Position numbers and translations under genes: made by a program. The notes under the pieces were generated by a model, which was not told where the DNA came from, did no database searches, and saw only the letters and a list, made by a program, of their open reading frames with translations. A stretch of DNA of 64,000 nucleotides, from the NCBI GenBank assembly GCA_024734495.1, contig JALMQS010000099.1:67502483-67566482 (forward strand), read 5' to 3'. The DNA is from Forficula auricularia. Its lineage: Eukaryota; Arthropoda; Insecta; Dermaptera; Forficulidae. Below are positions 1 through 12,745 of the stretch, in pieces (position 1 is the stretch's first letter; every line of letters starts with the position of its first letter).

Positions 1-977
1 ATAAAAAATAGACCCCCCCCAATCATCATAAAAGGGAAACCAGCTCAGGGCAAACACAAGGAATTTATTTCAAAAATAACAAATAAAATTAAAAAGGGCT
101 TCCACATTGTCAACAGGGAAAATAATACAAACCTATTCATTCACTCTGAAGACGAATGGATCGCCTATAAGGATTAGATTACGGCGGATTTTAGATTACA
201 ACTAAAGCTTGTGTAGGTACCTAGAATAAAAATAAACTGCAACAGATCGTTGCTAAACTTTATCCAAATTCATTTGAAATATTAATGTTTATTCCTTTAT
301 TATTAATCAGATATCACTTGCTATTTGCAGTTTGTTTGTTTTTTACTTTATCCAATGCAAAGCATGGGTAAAGTATTGCAATCGCTCTCGGGGCAAGCGT
401 GGCTTCAAAGGGTCCTCAGGTAAAGACTACGGAACCCATGGACTCAATTAAAGTCACAAATTGTAGTATTCAATTAGGTTGAATTTTAGCACGTGACGGT
501 TTTGCCAAAAATTACATGGGGTCTCGTCGAGAGGCCAAAAAGTGCCATTTTTTCATTTAGTGCGTGCGGATGGATGTATGTATGGATGTATGTATGGATG
601 TATGTTATCGTTTTTTTGGCCCGCGATTTTTTCCACACCGTTGCACCGATTGAAATGAAATTGAAAACCTAGCATTCTTTTGAACAAAATGAAGCGCTGA
701 TTAGTTTTTGGTACATATCGACCCACAAACATTAGTACTTTATTTCGGTACTTTTTTAGTTTTTTCTAAATATCTTGAAAATGACTTAACCAATTTTGAT
801 GAAATTTAATATCCTAATTAAGTACCTTGGGGACCACAAAAAAGGATAAATAAAGTTTTTAGTAAATTTATATTTTAAAGTACTTTACTCTAGAGTAAGA
901 GAGTACTTTTTAATTTTTTAAATTCTTTAAAATTTATTCATTTGAACCTTTTAATATAGCTCATTTAGCCTTGCTTA
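1..977. other. Repeat-rich non-coding flank
   Basis: No gene is seen here. The stretch holds the left arm of a terminal inverted repeat (231-337), a short microsatellite near 568-604, and a block (about 355-900) of the kind found in arthropod repeats, with phrases such as 'aaagcatgggtaaagtattg'; a related phrase recurs near 50650 inside a hAT element. Upstream exons of the bromodomain gene may lie to the left of the window. Confidence 0.6.
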
Positions 978-2396
978 AATAAGAATGAATAGGCTTCTCT
1001 CTGTGAAATGCTAAAAATTTGGAAGGAAATTTTATAAGTAACCATAGCAACTGCGTTGTTTTCTTATTCGTTACCTTTGCAGAAGACATAGAGGAATCGA
1101 CGTTAAAACCAAAAATAGCGATTGATTCTCATCTAGTACTTGAGGAATAACCATTGTATATTGGATTTTTGACGTTTCGGTTTTTATTGGTAACCATTGC
1201 TGAAGACACAGAGGAATCGACTTAAAATCAAAAATAGCGATTGATTCTCATCTAGTGCTTGAGGAATAACCATTCCTTGGTATATTGGATTTTTGACATT
1301 TCGGTTTTTATTGGTAACCATTGCTGAAGACATGGAGGAATCGAGTTAAAATCAAAAATAGCGATTGATTCTCAACTAGTAGGTACTTGAGGAATAAGCA
1401 TTCTATATTGGATTTTTGACGTTTCGGTTTTTATTGGTAACCATTGCTGGAGACATCGAGTTAAAATCAAAAATAGCGATTGATTCTCAACTAGTAGGTA
1501 CTTGAGGAATAACCATTCTATATTGGACTTTTGACGTTTCGGTTTTTATTGGTAACTATTGCAAAAGACACAGAGGAATCGACTTAAAATCAAAAATAGC
1601 GATTGATTCTCATCTAGTGCTTGAGGAATAACCATTCTATATTGGATTTTTGACGTTTCGGTTTTTATTGGTAACCATTGCTGAAGACATGGAGGAATCG
1701 ACTTAAAATCAAAAATAGCGATTGATTCTCAACTAGTACTTGAGGAATAACCATTCTATATTGGATTTTTGACGTTTCGGTTTTTATTGGTAACCATTGC
1801 TGAAGACATGGAGGAATCGACTTAAAATCAAAAATGGAGATTGGTTCTCATCTATTACTTGGGGAATAATAATTCTACATTAGATTTTTGACAAGATTGA
1901 GTTGTTTGCCATAAAAGAATTTAGTCTTTTTGATTTTAAGTCTATTCTTCCACGTTTTCAGTAGAGGTTGCCATTAATAGTCAAAACATCAAAAATGGAA
2001 TGCAATAAGGTTATTCCTCTAAGATGAGAATCGATCGTTATTTTTGATTTTAAGTCGATTCCTCCATGCCTTCAGCAATGGTTACCAATAATAATCGAAA
2101 CGTCAAAAACCTAATGTAGAATTGTAATTCCTCAAGTATTAGATGAGAATCGATGGCTATTTTTGATTTTAAGTCGATTCCTCCATGTCTTCAGCAATGG
2201 TTACAATAATAACCGAAATATCAAAAATCAAATGTAGAATGGTTATTCCTCAACTAATAAATGAGAATTATTTTTGAATTAATGTCAATATGAACTACAA
2301 ATTGCAAGTGATATCTGATTAATAATAAAGGAACAAACATATTAATATTTCAAATGAATTTGGATAAAGTTTAGCAACGATCCGTTGCAGTTTATT
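231..2396. mobile_element. TIR-bounded element with ~105-bp inverted ends
   Basis: Bases 231-337 recur inverted at 2298-2396 with few differences (aataaactgcaac at one end, gttgcagttta at the other). Between them are about seven direct subrepeats of ~119 bp (1080-1890) and about three subrepeats in reverse orientation (1930-2270), so the interior is also largely symmetrical. No transposase is seen. It is probably a non-autonomous DNA or foldback element whose right half was captured in the 2.14-kb tandem array. Confidence 0.6.
568..604. repeat. GGATGTATGTAT microsatellite
   Basis: About three tandem copies of a 12-bp GGATGTATGTAT unit, seen directly. Confidence 0.85.
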
Positions 2397-3118
2397 TTTT
2401 GTTTTTTATTTGGGTTTGACTACTAGGTCATACCAATACATTGAATAATACAAACATAGAAAATACATATAATAATAAATACATAATACAATACATAGAA
2501 AAAGAAATTACATTAACAAATATACATATATATATCAAATTACAAAAAACAAAAGAAAACAAATATAAAATATAACTCATAAAATTATTACAAAACCATT
2601 AACTAGTTATAAAAAAAAAAACACCATATATTTAAAAATGCAAATTACAACTATCTATAAATTCAACCAATGATCTTAATAAATTTTCAGTGGGACAATC
2701 AATTAATGCTCTAAAAGTAGGAGGATCTCTAAAGTGAGGAATAATTTTCTTCATCAATTCACATCTCCGAATTGTATATAATGGACAATGCAAAATTAAA
2801 TGAGCGGGCGTAGCGGGAGTAAGAGAGCATGTACAAAACGGGGACGGGGATAGAGATAGTCTATAAAGATGGGAATTAGAGAGGGTATGATTTATCCTGA
2901 TACGATTTAACATCGTTATTTCTTTTCTGGTTGATGATGGATTAGAAAGGAACCAAGGTGGACCAGGAGAGGGCTTCAGATTATACAGAGATAGGCCTTT
3001 AAAGCGTGAGGTTTCACTCCAAATGTTTTTCCAACTATGAAAAAGACCCTGTTTAGAAATATTCATGACATCCTGCGAAGAAAGTCCTTCTTCCAAAGGG
3101 ACTCCAGCTCTAACAGCT
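2396..3118 (-). pseudogene. 5'-truncated non-LTR retrotransposon 3' end, copy 1
   Basis: A 154-residue reading frame (3096 down to 2632) ends like the C-terminus of a non-LTR retrotransposon polyprotein. The pattern RIRINHT-x-HLYR, then C-x-C (FCTC), then H-x4-C (HLILHCP) is the RNase H / zinc-knuckle tail of the jockey/R1/I groups. About 230 bp of AT-rich 3' UTR follow, ending in an A-rich tail at 2396 next to the inverted-repeat arm. Reverse transcriptase and endonuclease are missing, so it is a dead fragment multiplied by the tandem array. An independent host gene is unlikely. Confidence 0.75.
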
Positions 3119-4537
3119 TAAGTAAGAATGGATAGGCTTCTCTCTGTGAAATGCTAAAAATTTGGAAGGAAATTTTATAAGTAACCATAGCAACTGCGTT
3201 GTTTTCTTATTCGTTACCTTTGCTGAAGACATGGAGGAATCGAGTTAAAATCAAAAATAGCGATTGATTCTCATCTAGTACTTGAGGAATAACCATTGTA
3301 TATTGGATTTTTGACGTTTCGGTTTTTATTGGTAACCATTGCTGAAGACACAGAGGAATCGACTTAAAATCAAAAATAGCGATTGATTCTCATCTAGTGC
3401 TTGAGGAATAACCATTCCTTGGTATATTGGATTTTTGACATTTCGGTTTTTATTGGTAACCATTGCTGAAGACATGGAGGAATCGAGTTAAAATCAAAAA
3501 TAGCGATTGATTCTCAACTAGTAGGTACTTGAGGAATAAGCATTCTATATTGGATTTTTGACGTTTCGGTTTTTATTGGTAACCATTGCTGGAGACATCG
3601 AGTTAAAATCAAAAATAGCGATTGATTCTCAACTAGTAGGTACTTGAGGAATAACCATTCTATATTGGACTTTTGACGTTTCGGTTTTTATTGGTAACTA
3701 TTGCAAAAGACACAGAGGAATCGACTTAAAATCAAAAATAGCGATTGATTCTCATCTAGTGCTTGAGGAATAACCATTCTATATTGGATTTTTGACGTTT
3801 CGGTTTTTATTGGTAACCATTGCTGAAGACATGGAGGAATCGACTTAAAATCAAAAATAGCGATTGATTCTCAACTAGTACTTGAGGAATAACCATTCTA
3901 TATTGGATTTTTGACGTTTCGGTTTTTATTGGTAACCATTGCTGAAGACATGGAGGAATCGACTTAAAATCAAAAATGGAGATTGGTTCTCATCTATTAC
4001 TTGGGGAATAATAATTCTACATTAGATTTTTGACAAGATTGAGTTGTTTGCCATAAAAGAATTTAGTCTTTTTGATTTTAAGTCTATTCTTCCACGTTTT
4101 CAGTAGAGGTTGCCATTAATAGTCAAAACATCAAAAATGGAATGCAATAAGGTTATTCCTCTAAGATGAGAATCGATCGTTATTTTTGATTTTAAGTCGA
4201 TTCCTCCATGCCTTCAGCAATGGTTACCAATAATAATCGAAACGTCAAAAACCTAATGTAGAATTGTAATTCCTCAAGTATTAGATGAGAATCGATGGCT
4301 ATTTTTGATTTTAAGTCGATTCCTCCATGTCTTCAGCAATGGTTACAATAATAACCGAAATATCAAAAATCAAATGTAGAATGGTTATTCCTCAACTAAT
4401 AAATGAGAATTATTTTTGAATTAATGTCAATATGAACTACAAATTGCAAGTGATATCTGATTAATAATAAAGGAACAAACATATTAATATTTCAAATGAA
4501 TTTGGATAAAGTTTAGCAACGATCCGTTGCAGTTTAT

Positions 4538-5260
4538 TTTTTTGTTTTTTATTTGGGTTTGACTACTAGGTCATACCAATACATTGAATAATACAAACAT
4601 AGAAAATACATATAATAATAAATACATAATACAATACATAGAAAAGAAATTACATTAACAAATATACATATATATATCAAATTACAAAAAACAAAAGAAA
4701 ACAAATATAAAATATAACTCATAAAATTATTACAAAACCATTAACTAGTTATAAAAAAAAAAACACCATATATTTAAAAATGCAAATTACAACTATCTAT
4801 AAATTCAACCAATGATCTTAATAAATTTTCAGTGGGACAATCAATTAATGCTCTAAAAGTAGGAGGATCTCTAAAGTGAGGAATAATTTTCTTCATCAAT
4901 TCACATCTCCGAATTGTATATAATGGACAATGCAAAATTAAATGAGCGGGCGTAGCGGGAGTAAGAGAGCATGTACAAAACGGGGACGGGGATAGAGATA
5001 GTCTATAAAGATGGGAATTAGAGAGGGTATGATTTATCCTGATACGATTTAACATCGTTATTTCTTTTCTGGTTGATGATGGATTAGAAAGGAACCAAGG
5101 TGGACCAGGAGAGGGCTTCAGATTATACAGAGATAGGCCTTTAAAGCGTGAGGTTTCACTCCAAATGTTTTTCCAACTATGAAAAAGACCCTGTTTAGAA
5201 ATATTCATGACATCCTGCGAAGAAAGTCCTTCTTCCAAAGGGACTCCAGCTCTAACAGCT
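4538..5260 (-). pseudogene. LINE 3' end, copy 2 in the array
   Basis: Same fragment as in the first unit, with the 154-residue frame at 5238-4774 giving an identical protein. See the copy at 2396 for motifs. Confidence 0.75.
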
Positions 5261-6679
5261 TAAGTAAGAATGGATAGGCTTCTCTCTGTGAAATGCTAAA
5301 AATTTGGAAGGAAATTTTATAAGTAACCATAGCAACTGCGTTGTTTTCTTATTCGTTACCTTTGCTGAAGACATGGAGGAATCGAGTTAAAATCAAAAAT
5401 AGCGATTGATTCTCATCTAGTACTTGAGGAATAACCATTGTATATTGGATTTTTGACGTTTCGGTTTTTATTGGTAACCATTGCTGAAGACACAGAGGAA
5501 TCGACTTAAAATCAAAAATAGCGATTGATTCTCATCTAGTGCTTGAGGAATAACCATTCCTTGGTATATTGGATTTTTGACATTTCGGTTTTTATTGGTA
5601 ACCATTGCTGAAGACATGGAGGAATCGAGTTAAAATCAAAAATAGCGATTGATTCTCAACTAGTAGGTACTTGAGGAATAAGCATTCTATATTGGATTTT
5701 TGACGTTTCGGTTTTTATTGGTAACCATTGCTGGAGACATCGAGTTAAAATCAAAAATAGCGATTGATTCTCAACTAGTAGGTACTTGAGGAATAACCAT
5801 TCTATATTGGACTTTTGACGTTTCGGTTTTTATTGGTAACTATTGCAAAAGACACAGAGGAATCGACTTAAAATCAAAAATAGCGATTGATTCTCATCTA
5901 GTGCTTGGGGAATAACCATTCTATATTGGATTTTTGACGTTTCGGTTTTTATTGGTAACCATTGCTGAAGACATGGAGGAATCGACTTAAAATCAAAAAT
6001 AGCGATTGATTCTCAACTAGTACTTGAGGAATAACCATTCTATATTGGATTTTTGACGTTTCGGTTTTTATTGGTAACCATTGCTGAAGACATGGAGGAA
6101 TCGACTTAAAATCAAAAATGGAGATTGGTTCTCATCTATTACTTGGGGAATAATAATTCTACATTAGATTTTTGACAAGATTGAGTTGTTTGCCATAAAA
6201 GAATTTAGTCTTTTTGATTTTAAGTCTATTCTTCCACGTTTTCAGTAGAGGTTGCCATTAATAGTCAAAACATCAAAAATGGAATGCAATAAGGTTATTC
6301 CTCTAAGATGAGAATCGATCGTTATTTTTGATTTTAAGTCGATTCCTCCATGCCTTCAGCAATGGTTACCAATAATAATCGAAACGTCAAAAACCTAATG
6401 TAGAATTGTAATTCCTCAAGTATTAGATGAGAATCGATGGCTATTTTTGATTTTAAGTCGATTCCTCCATGTCTTCAGCAATGGTTACAATAATAACCGA
6501 AATATCAAAAATCAAATGTAGAATGGTTATTCCTCAACTAATAAATGAGAATTATTTTTGAATTAATGTCAATATGAACTACAAATTGCAAGTGATATCT
6601 GATTAATAATAAAGGAACAAACATATTAATATTTCAAATGAATTTGGATAAAGTTTAGCAACGATCCGTTGCAGTTTAT

Positions 6680-7402
6680 TTTTTTGTTTTTTATTTGGGT
6701 TTGACTACTAGGTCATACCAATACATTGAATAATACAAACATAGAAAATACATATAATAATAAATACATAATACAATACATAGAAAAGAAATTACATTAA
6801 CAAATATACATATATATATCAAATTACAAAAAACAAAAGAAAACAAATATAAAATATAACTCATAAAATTATTACAAAACCATTAACTAGTTATAAAAAA
6901 AAAAACACCATATATTTAAAAATGCAAATTACAACTATCTATAAATTCAACCAATGATCTTAATAAATTTTCAGTGGGACAATCAATTAATGCTCTAAAA
7001 GTAGGAGGATCTCTAAAGTGAGGAATAATTTTCTTCATCAATTCACATCTCCGAATTGTATATAATGGACAATGCAAAATTAAATGAGCGGGCGTAGCGG
7101 GAGTAAGAGAGCATGTACAAAACGGGGACGGGGATAGAGATAGTCTATAAAGATGGGAATTAGAGAGGGTATGATTTATCCTGATACGATTTAACATCGT
7201 TATTTCTTTTCTGGTTGATGATGGATTAGAAAGGAACCAAGGTGGACCAGGAGAGGGCTTCAGATTATACAGAGATAGGCCTTTAAAGCGTGAGGTTTCA
7301 CTCCAAATGTTTTTCCAACTATGAAAAAGACCCTGTTTAGAAATATTCATGACATCCTGCGAAGAAAGTCCTTCTTCCAAAGGGACTCCAGCTCTAACAG
7401 CT
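6680..7402 (-). pseudogene. LINE 3' end, copy 3 in the array
   Basis: Third copy, frame at 7380-6916 with identical translation. The fourth array unit is cut off before reaching this part. Confidence 0.75.
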
Positions 7403-8421
7403 TAAGTAAGAATGGATAGGCTTCTCTCTGTGAAATGCTAAAAATTTGGAAGGAAATTTTATAAGTAACCATAGCAACTGCGTTGTTTTCTTATTCGTTA
7501 CCTTTGCTGAAGACATAGAGGAATCGAGTTAAAATCAAAAATAGCGATTGATTCTCATCTAGTACTTGAGGAATAACCATTGTATATTGGATTTTTGACG
7601 TTTCGGTTTTTATTGGTAACCATTGCTGAAGACACAGAGGAATCGACTTAAAATCAAAAATAGCGATTGATTCTCATCTAGTGCTTGAGGAATAACCATT
7701 CCTTGGTATATTGGATTTTTGACATTTCGGTTTTTATTGGTAACCATTGCTGAAGACATGGAGGAATCGAGTTAAAATCAAAAATAGCGATTGATTCTCA
7801 ACTAGTAGGTACTTGAGGAATAAGCATTCTATATTGGATTTTTGACGTTTCGGTTTTTATTGGTAACCATTGCTGGAGACATCGAGTTAAAATCAAAAAT
7901 AGCGATTGATTCTCAACTAGTAGGTACTTGAGGAATAACCATTCTATATTGGACTTTTGACGTTTCGGTTTTTATTGGTAACTATTGCAAAAGACACAGA
8001 GGAATCGACTTAAAATCAAAAATAGCGATTGATTCTCATCTAGTGCTTGAGGAATAACCATTCTATATTGGATTTTTGACGTTTCGGTTTTTATTGGTAA
8101 CCATTGCTGAAGACATGGAGGAATCGACTTAAAATCAAAAATAGCGATTGATTCTCAACTAGTACTTGAGGAATAACCATTCTATATTGGATTTTTGACG
8201 TTTCGGTTTTTATTGGTAACCATTGCTGAAGACATGGAGGAATCGACTTAAAATCAAAAATGGAGATTGGTTCTCATCTATTACTTGGGGAATAATAATT
8301 CTACATTAGATTTTTGACAAGATTGAGTTGTTTGCCATAAAAGAATTTAGTCTTTTTGATTTTAAGTCTATTCTTCCACGTTTTCAGTAGAGGTTGCCAT
8401 TAATAGTCAAAACATCAAAAA

Positions 8422-8844
8422 TTGAATGCTAGGTTTTGCCATTATCTACAAAGAGAACGAATTTTCAACTGGGGGTCCTCGTAGGACCCCGAATGGGTAT
8501 TAATGAAAATTTTTCTCTTATGGAATTTTAAGGGTTAAATATAAAGTGTTCATTTATGCTTATTATTATAAATTTATCGCATTAAATCTAAATAAAATCA
8601 TTCAAAAAATTATATTTTCTCCATTTTTAAACTAGAAGTTCTAAAGCTAACAAGCTCAAAATCTAATCAGTTCTCCACTTTGAAAACCCAAAAAAAAAAT
8701 TTCACCACAAGAACGAACTTTCTACGATTATCATAACAAAATTATCTAAAATATCTCAGATTAAGCAGACGATAATCTCTTTGATTTGATTTTACAAAAT
8801 CCACTCCCTTGGCTTTAACAAATTTTCTAATTTTTTTTTTTTAG
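8422..8844. other. Intron sequence before first visible exon
   Basis: AT-rich sequence with no repeat or gene recognised. It ends in a long polypyrimidine tract and AG (tttttttttttag at 8832-8844), the acceptor of the first visible bromodomain-gene exon. Confidence 0.55.
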
Positions 8845-9066
8845 TTTAAGAGAAAGAAAAAAAGATAACGAGGAGGACGAACTGAATCTTGAAGAAGAAA
8901 AAGAACCGTTTCTTGAAACAGAACGGGAAAAACGTCCACGTTTATTGGATTCATCAACAATTCTAATGAACCCACCTGTTGGTCGCCAAACCAACAATTC
9001 TCTTTCTAGTGCTACAGGCAAAATTGTTATTCAAAATCGACGAACAAAACTAAAATCATCACAAAT
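8845..9066 (+). CDS. CECR2: CECR2-like exon (upstream of bromodomain)
   Basis: Open in one frame after the acceptor at 8843-8844, beginning in phase (one base completes the previous codon). It encodes an acidic/basic Glu-Lys-rich start, then [17 protein letters not shown] and RRTKLKSSQ, which leads directly into [20 protein letters not shown] of the next exon. To keep frame the donor must be GTTGGT at 9067; the stronger-looking GTATTT at 9071 would break frame with the next acceptor. The boundary is therefore uncertain by 4 bp. An opposite-strand reading frame across this exon is a shadow. Confidence 0.65.
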
Positions 9067-12000
9067 GTTGGTATTTTTTTCTTCGATAATTCTTTTATAA
9101 TATAAATGAACAATTTTTATTACTAATTATAAAAAAATATTAATCTAGAGGTATTAATTCAAAATATGTAAATAGATTCCGACAAACTGAGGAGGATTTA
9201 CAGACTGGTTTATATAAAATTTTGGAAAATCTTAAAAATCATGAGGATTCTTGGCCTTTTGCAGAACCTGTTGATGAACAATACGCTCCAAGGTTTTTTT
9301 AAGCTTTTACTATTCATACTTAACGATATATAATTATATTTTAATATTTTTTTTCTGTTAATCCTTTTAGATATTATGCAATTATAACACAACCTATGGA
9401 TTTAGAACAAATGGAAGAAAAATTAGATAAAGGAGAATACATGTCACTATCTGCTTTCAGAAAAGACTTCCAATTAATTGTTGATAATTGTCGACAATAT
9501 AACGGCAGTGATAATGGTAATTTTATTCATTTTTATGGATTAGTAATATTAGCACCTTTTTTCATCCACTAATTATAATATATAGTAAGTGAAAATATAG
9601 CATTGGTCTCAAAAATACGAATTCAACAGTTAGTATACATCATTTGAGATTCTCTGAATTCATTGAGTTCATTTTCATCAATTGGTTCTTCTATTGGTTT
9701 ATCTATAGTAGTACATTTAACTCTCGACAAAACCTACCGAATTATTGATAGTCCGTCTTAACGAGAAAAAATAACTGGAACTGGGATGGGAAATGACTAT
9801 TTAATTGTATATTTATGTATACCGGGTGAGTTTTTTTATCTTGAGACAGTCTTATAACTCAAAAACAGTGCATTATATGAAAAAAGTTTCAAATAAAAGT
9901 TTATTTATATCATGGGGAAACTAAACTACGCTATTGTTTGTCGACCTAGAACAAGCTTTCAAGGTTATTTCGAGGTCAAGTTCTGTTTTTTAAATGGAAA
10001 CCTATATGTTTCTGTATATATTCTTAATCTAGAAAAAAAACTGAACAACTTTCATTAGAACTATTTTTTTATACGGCATCAAATAAAAAAATATTAAATC
10101 AATTTAATTTAGTAATAATTAATAATTTAATAATTTTGCGACACTGTTCTGAGACATTCTAGAGTGTATCGTATTACACGGTTCTTAGAGACTGTCAATC
10201 TCCCCTCCTTTTTTTACATGATTGAAGCTCTGATTTCTGGAAATCATTCATCAGTCCATCAGTCTTACTTACCCTTACACGTCCAATCGGAATGTCAATC
10301 CTAGATAAGACTGACAGTCAGAATGATCGTGTAGGGGCCGCTTTAGGATTTTTTTGAGATTTAATTGATTTAATTTTTTTTATTTGATGTCGTATAAAAA
10401 AATAGTTCTTATGAAAGTTGTTCAGTTTTTTTTTTTTCTAGATTAAGATTATGTAGAGAAACATATAGGTTTCCATTTAAAAAACAGAACTTGACTTCGA
10501 AATACCCTTGAAAGCTTGTTCTAGGTCGACAAACAATAGTGTAGTTTAGTTCCCCCCCCTGATATAAATAAACTTTTTTCATATAATGCACTTTTTTTGA
10601 GTTATAAGACTGTCTCAAGATAAAAAAAACTCACCCGGTATATTATAGAGATAAGAGCGGACCAAAAATTATAGAGGGGGAGATTTTTGAAAATTTGAAC
10701 TCTTTGTCAGATTTGAACCAAATTTTGCATAGCTACTTAAAATGTCATAAATGATTATAAATTTAATTTTTAATTTAATTTTAATATACAGGGGGGGGCA
10801 TGTTTATGGAAAAGTTATGAGTTGGCCTCATAAAATATTTTTAAGTAGTTTAATAGGAAGTTGTATGATGTTTTACTAGTCATTTTTTTTTCTAATATTT
10901 TAGAATATACGGAAATGGCAGGCAACCTTCAAATAGCCTTTGATCAAGCCGCTAGTAGATATCTTGAATCGGATGTTTCCTCTGATGAGGAAATAGCAAT
11001 CGAATTTCTGGATACTGCTCCACTTGCAACCTTCTTAGAGCCTACCAAAGAAATTATCGAAATTCAAAACAATTTGCTTAGAAGGAAAAAAGGTTCACCT
11101 TTAAAAACCAATACTCCATCTAAAATTCGAACAACTCCTAGCAAAGAAAGTAAGTCGCCGCTTCGAGAAATCTCTAAATCTCCTTCACCATTGCGTGAAG
11201 AAATTCTTTCTTCCCCATCCTCTCCAAATGGAAATAATTCCTTAACTCGATCATCACGTCCTCTTCCATCACCTACATATTCAAATTCCAAATCTCCCCC
11301 TAGAAAAGTCGCTAAATCTCCCACTAGGTTAGAAAAAGTAACTCGACTTTTAGATTATTCACCTCCTGAAAAACAAAAATCTTTATCCAAAAAACGAAAT
11401 AAATCACCTTCTAGAAAAAAAATGAAACAAAATAAATCTAAATCTCCTTTTCGTCAACATACATCTTTATCTCCGCCTCGAAAAAGAACTTATTCCTCTC
11501 CTCCGCATATATTAACATCACCTTCACCATCCCCGCCTCCAACCAGAACTCCATCTATTAAAAACTCTCCGCTGAAAAGGAAACGAAAAAATACACGTAA
11601 AGCATCTCAACCAAAAAGAAGAAAAAACCAAACTTCTGATGAATCGGATAAAGATTCTATTATTAATGAATCTGACGAAGCTCCATCGAGCCCGTTACCT
11701 GTAGTTAAAACTACTAAGAAACGTAAACCACAAAATATCAAAGATACAGCTGCAATTGAAGCTTTAGAAATTGCTACTGAACAAACTCTAAAGGTAAATT
11801 TTTTTTTAATAAATCCATTTACCCACTACATATTATTATTAAACTTATTCTGATTTTTATTTATTTATAAATCCATCACAGTTAGTTCGGTACGAACATT
11901 TTATGATAGATAAGAATTCTTATTCTTTCTAATACACTCATAAATTTGACCCTATCTTAGCCAATTTTAATTTTAGGAATAAAATACTGTTCAATTCAAT

Positions 12001-12714
12001 CGAAAAAAATCCAGAAAGAGATTTTGTAAAAGTGTTCAAATAATTAAATTAGGGAACGAAGAAAAGATTTTTATATTATAGACAAAAGGATCAGCCGGGA
12101 TTCGAAGTTCGCATGTGCGCTGCGATGCCTTTATAAGAGCCTTAGCTCTTATCCTCTCGGCCACTGATCCTCCTCTTCCCTAATGTCTATATGAATTTGG
12201 AATTTCATTTTTATTTAATCTCTTTTAATCTCTTCCTCGTTCATTTTTCGCAGCTCTGTAGTTGGCTTGACTAATTAAACTATATCCAAACGCCTCCCAC
12301 TCGATCGCGAACCCAAATGTCGAAAATAATTTTCTTCTTCACTCCAGGGCGCAATCACAATGAGGCCGCGTCGAAAGACAATTATAAATTAAATTAGGGA
12401 ACGAAGAAAAGATTTTTATATTATAGACAAAGGGATAAGCCGGGATTCGAACCCGGGATCCTCGCATGTGCGCTGCGATGCCTTTATAAGAGCCTTAGCT
12501 CTTATCCTCTCGGCCACTGATCCCCGAACCCAAGCCGATTCCTAATGTCTATAATATAAAAATCTTTTGTTCGTTCCCTAATTTAATTTAATTTATAATT
12601 GTCTTTCGACGCGGCATCATTGTGGTTGCGCCCTGGAGTGAAGAAGAAAATTATTTTCGACCTTTGGGTTCGCGATCGAGTGGGGGGCTTTTGGATATTT
12701 TGGATATTGTTCAA

Positions 12715-12745
<31 letters not shown>

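Larger units (their letters stand above)
978..8421. repeat. 2142-bp tandem array, 3.5 copies
   Basis: Units start near 978, 3121, 5263 and 7405; the last breaks off near 8421. The units are almost identical (single-base indels and a few substitutions). Each contains about seven + orientation ~119-bp subrepeats (motif gaggaatcga..aaaatcaaaaatagcgattg, ending gacgtttcggtttttattgg), a spacer, about three subrepeats in the opposite orientation, the right inverted-repeat arm of the 231-2396 element, and a LINE 3' fragment on the - strand. The array probably lies in an upstream intron or in the 5' flank of the bromodomain gene. Near-identity implies recent amplification or homogenisation. Confidence 0.9.
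12043..12705. mobile_element. Palindromic element with tRNA-like core
   Basis: Arms near 12275-12440 and 12528-12705 are inverted copies (shared gcgatcgagtggg, ctggagtgaagaagaaaat, gtctttcgacgcgg, taaattagggaacgaa). Between them, and once more just outside at 12043-12180, lies a - strand tRNA-like sequence preceded by the phrase agatttttatattatagac. This arrangement implies repeated insertion of one tRNA-carrying cassette. Confidence 0.65.

Noticed and set aside
2632..3096. A 154-residue protein repeated three times as a possible novel gene family
   Set aside because: It is the RNase H tail of a truncated LINE, copied by tandem duplication of the unit.
1080..8420. Possible hammerhead in the satellite subrepeats (GACGTTTC complement of GAAACGTC, plus CTGAAGA)
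   Set aside because: CTGAAGA and GAAACGTC are on opposite strands in each subrepeat, so no core can form.
978..8421. Regularly spaced repeats as a CRISPR-like array
   Set aside because: Period ~119 bp with near-identical 'spacers', in a eukaryotic genome; it is a satellite.
8827..9021. Minus-strand frame of 64 residues
   Set aside because: Shadow of the + strand exon at 8845-9066, which has splice sites and continues into a bromodomain.
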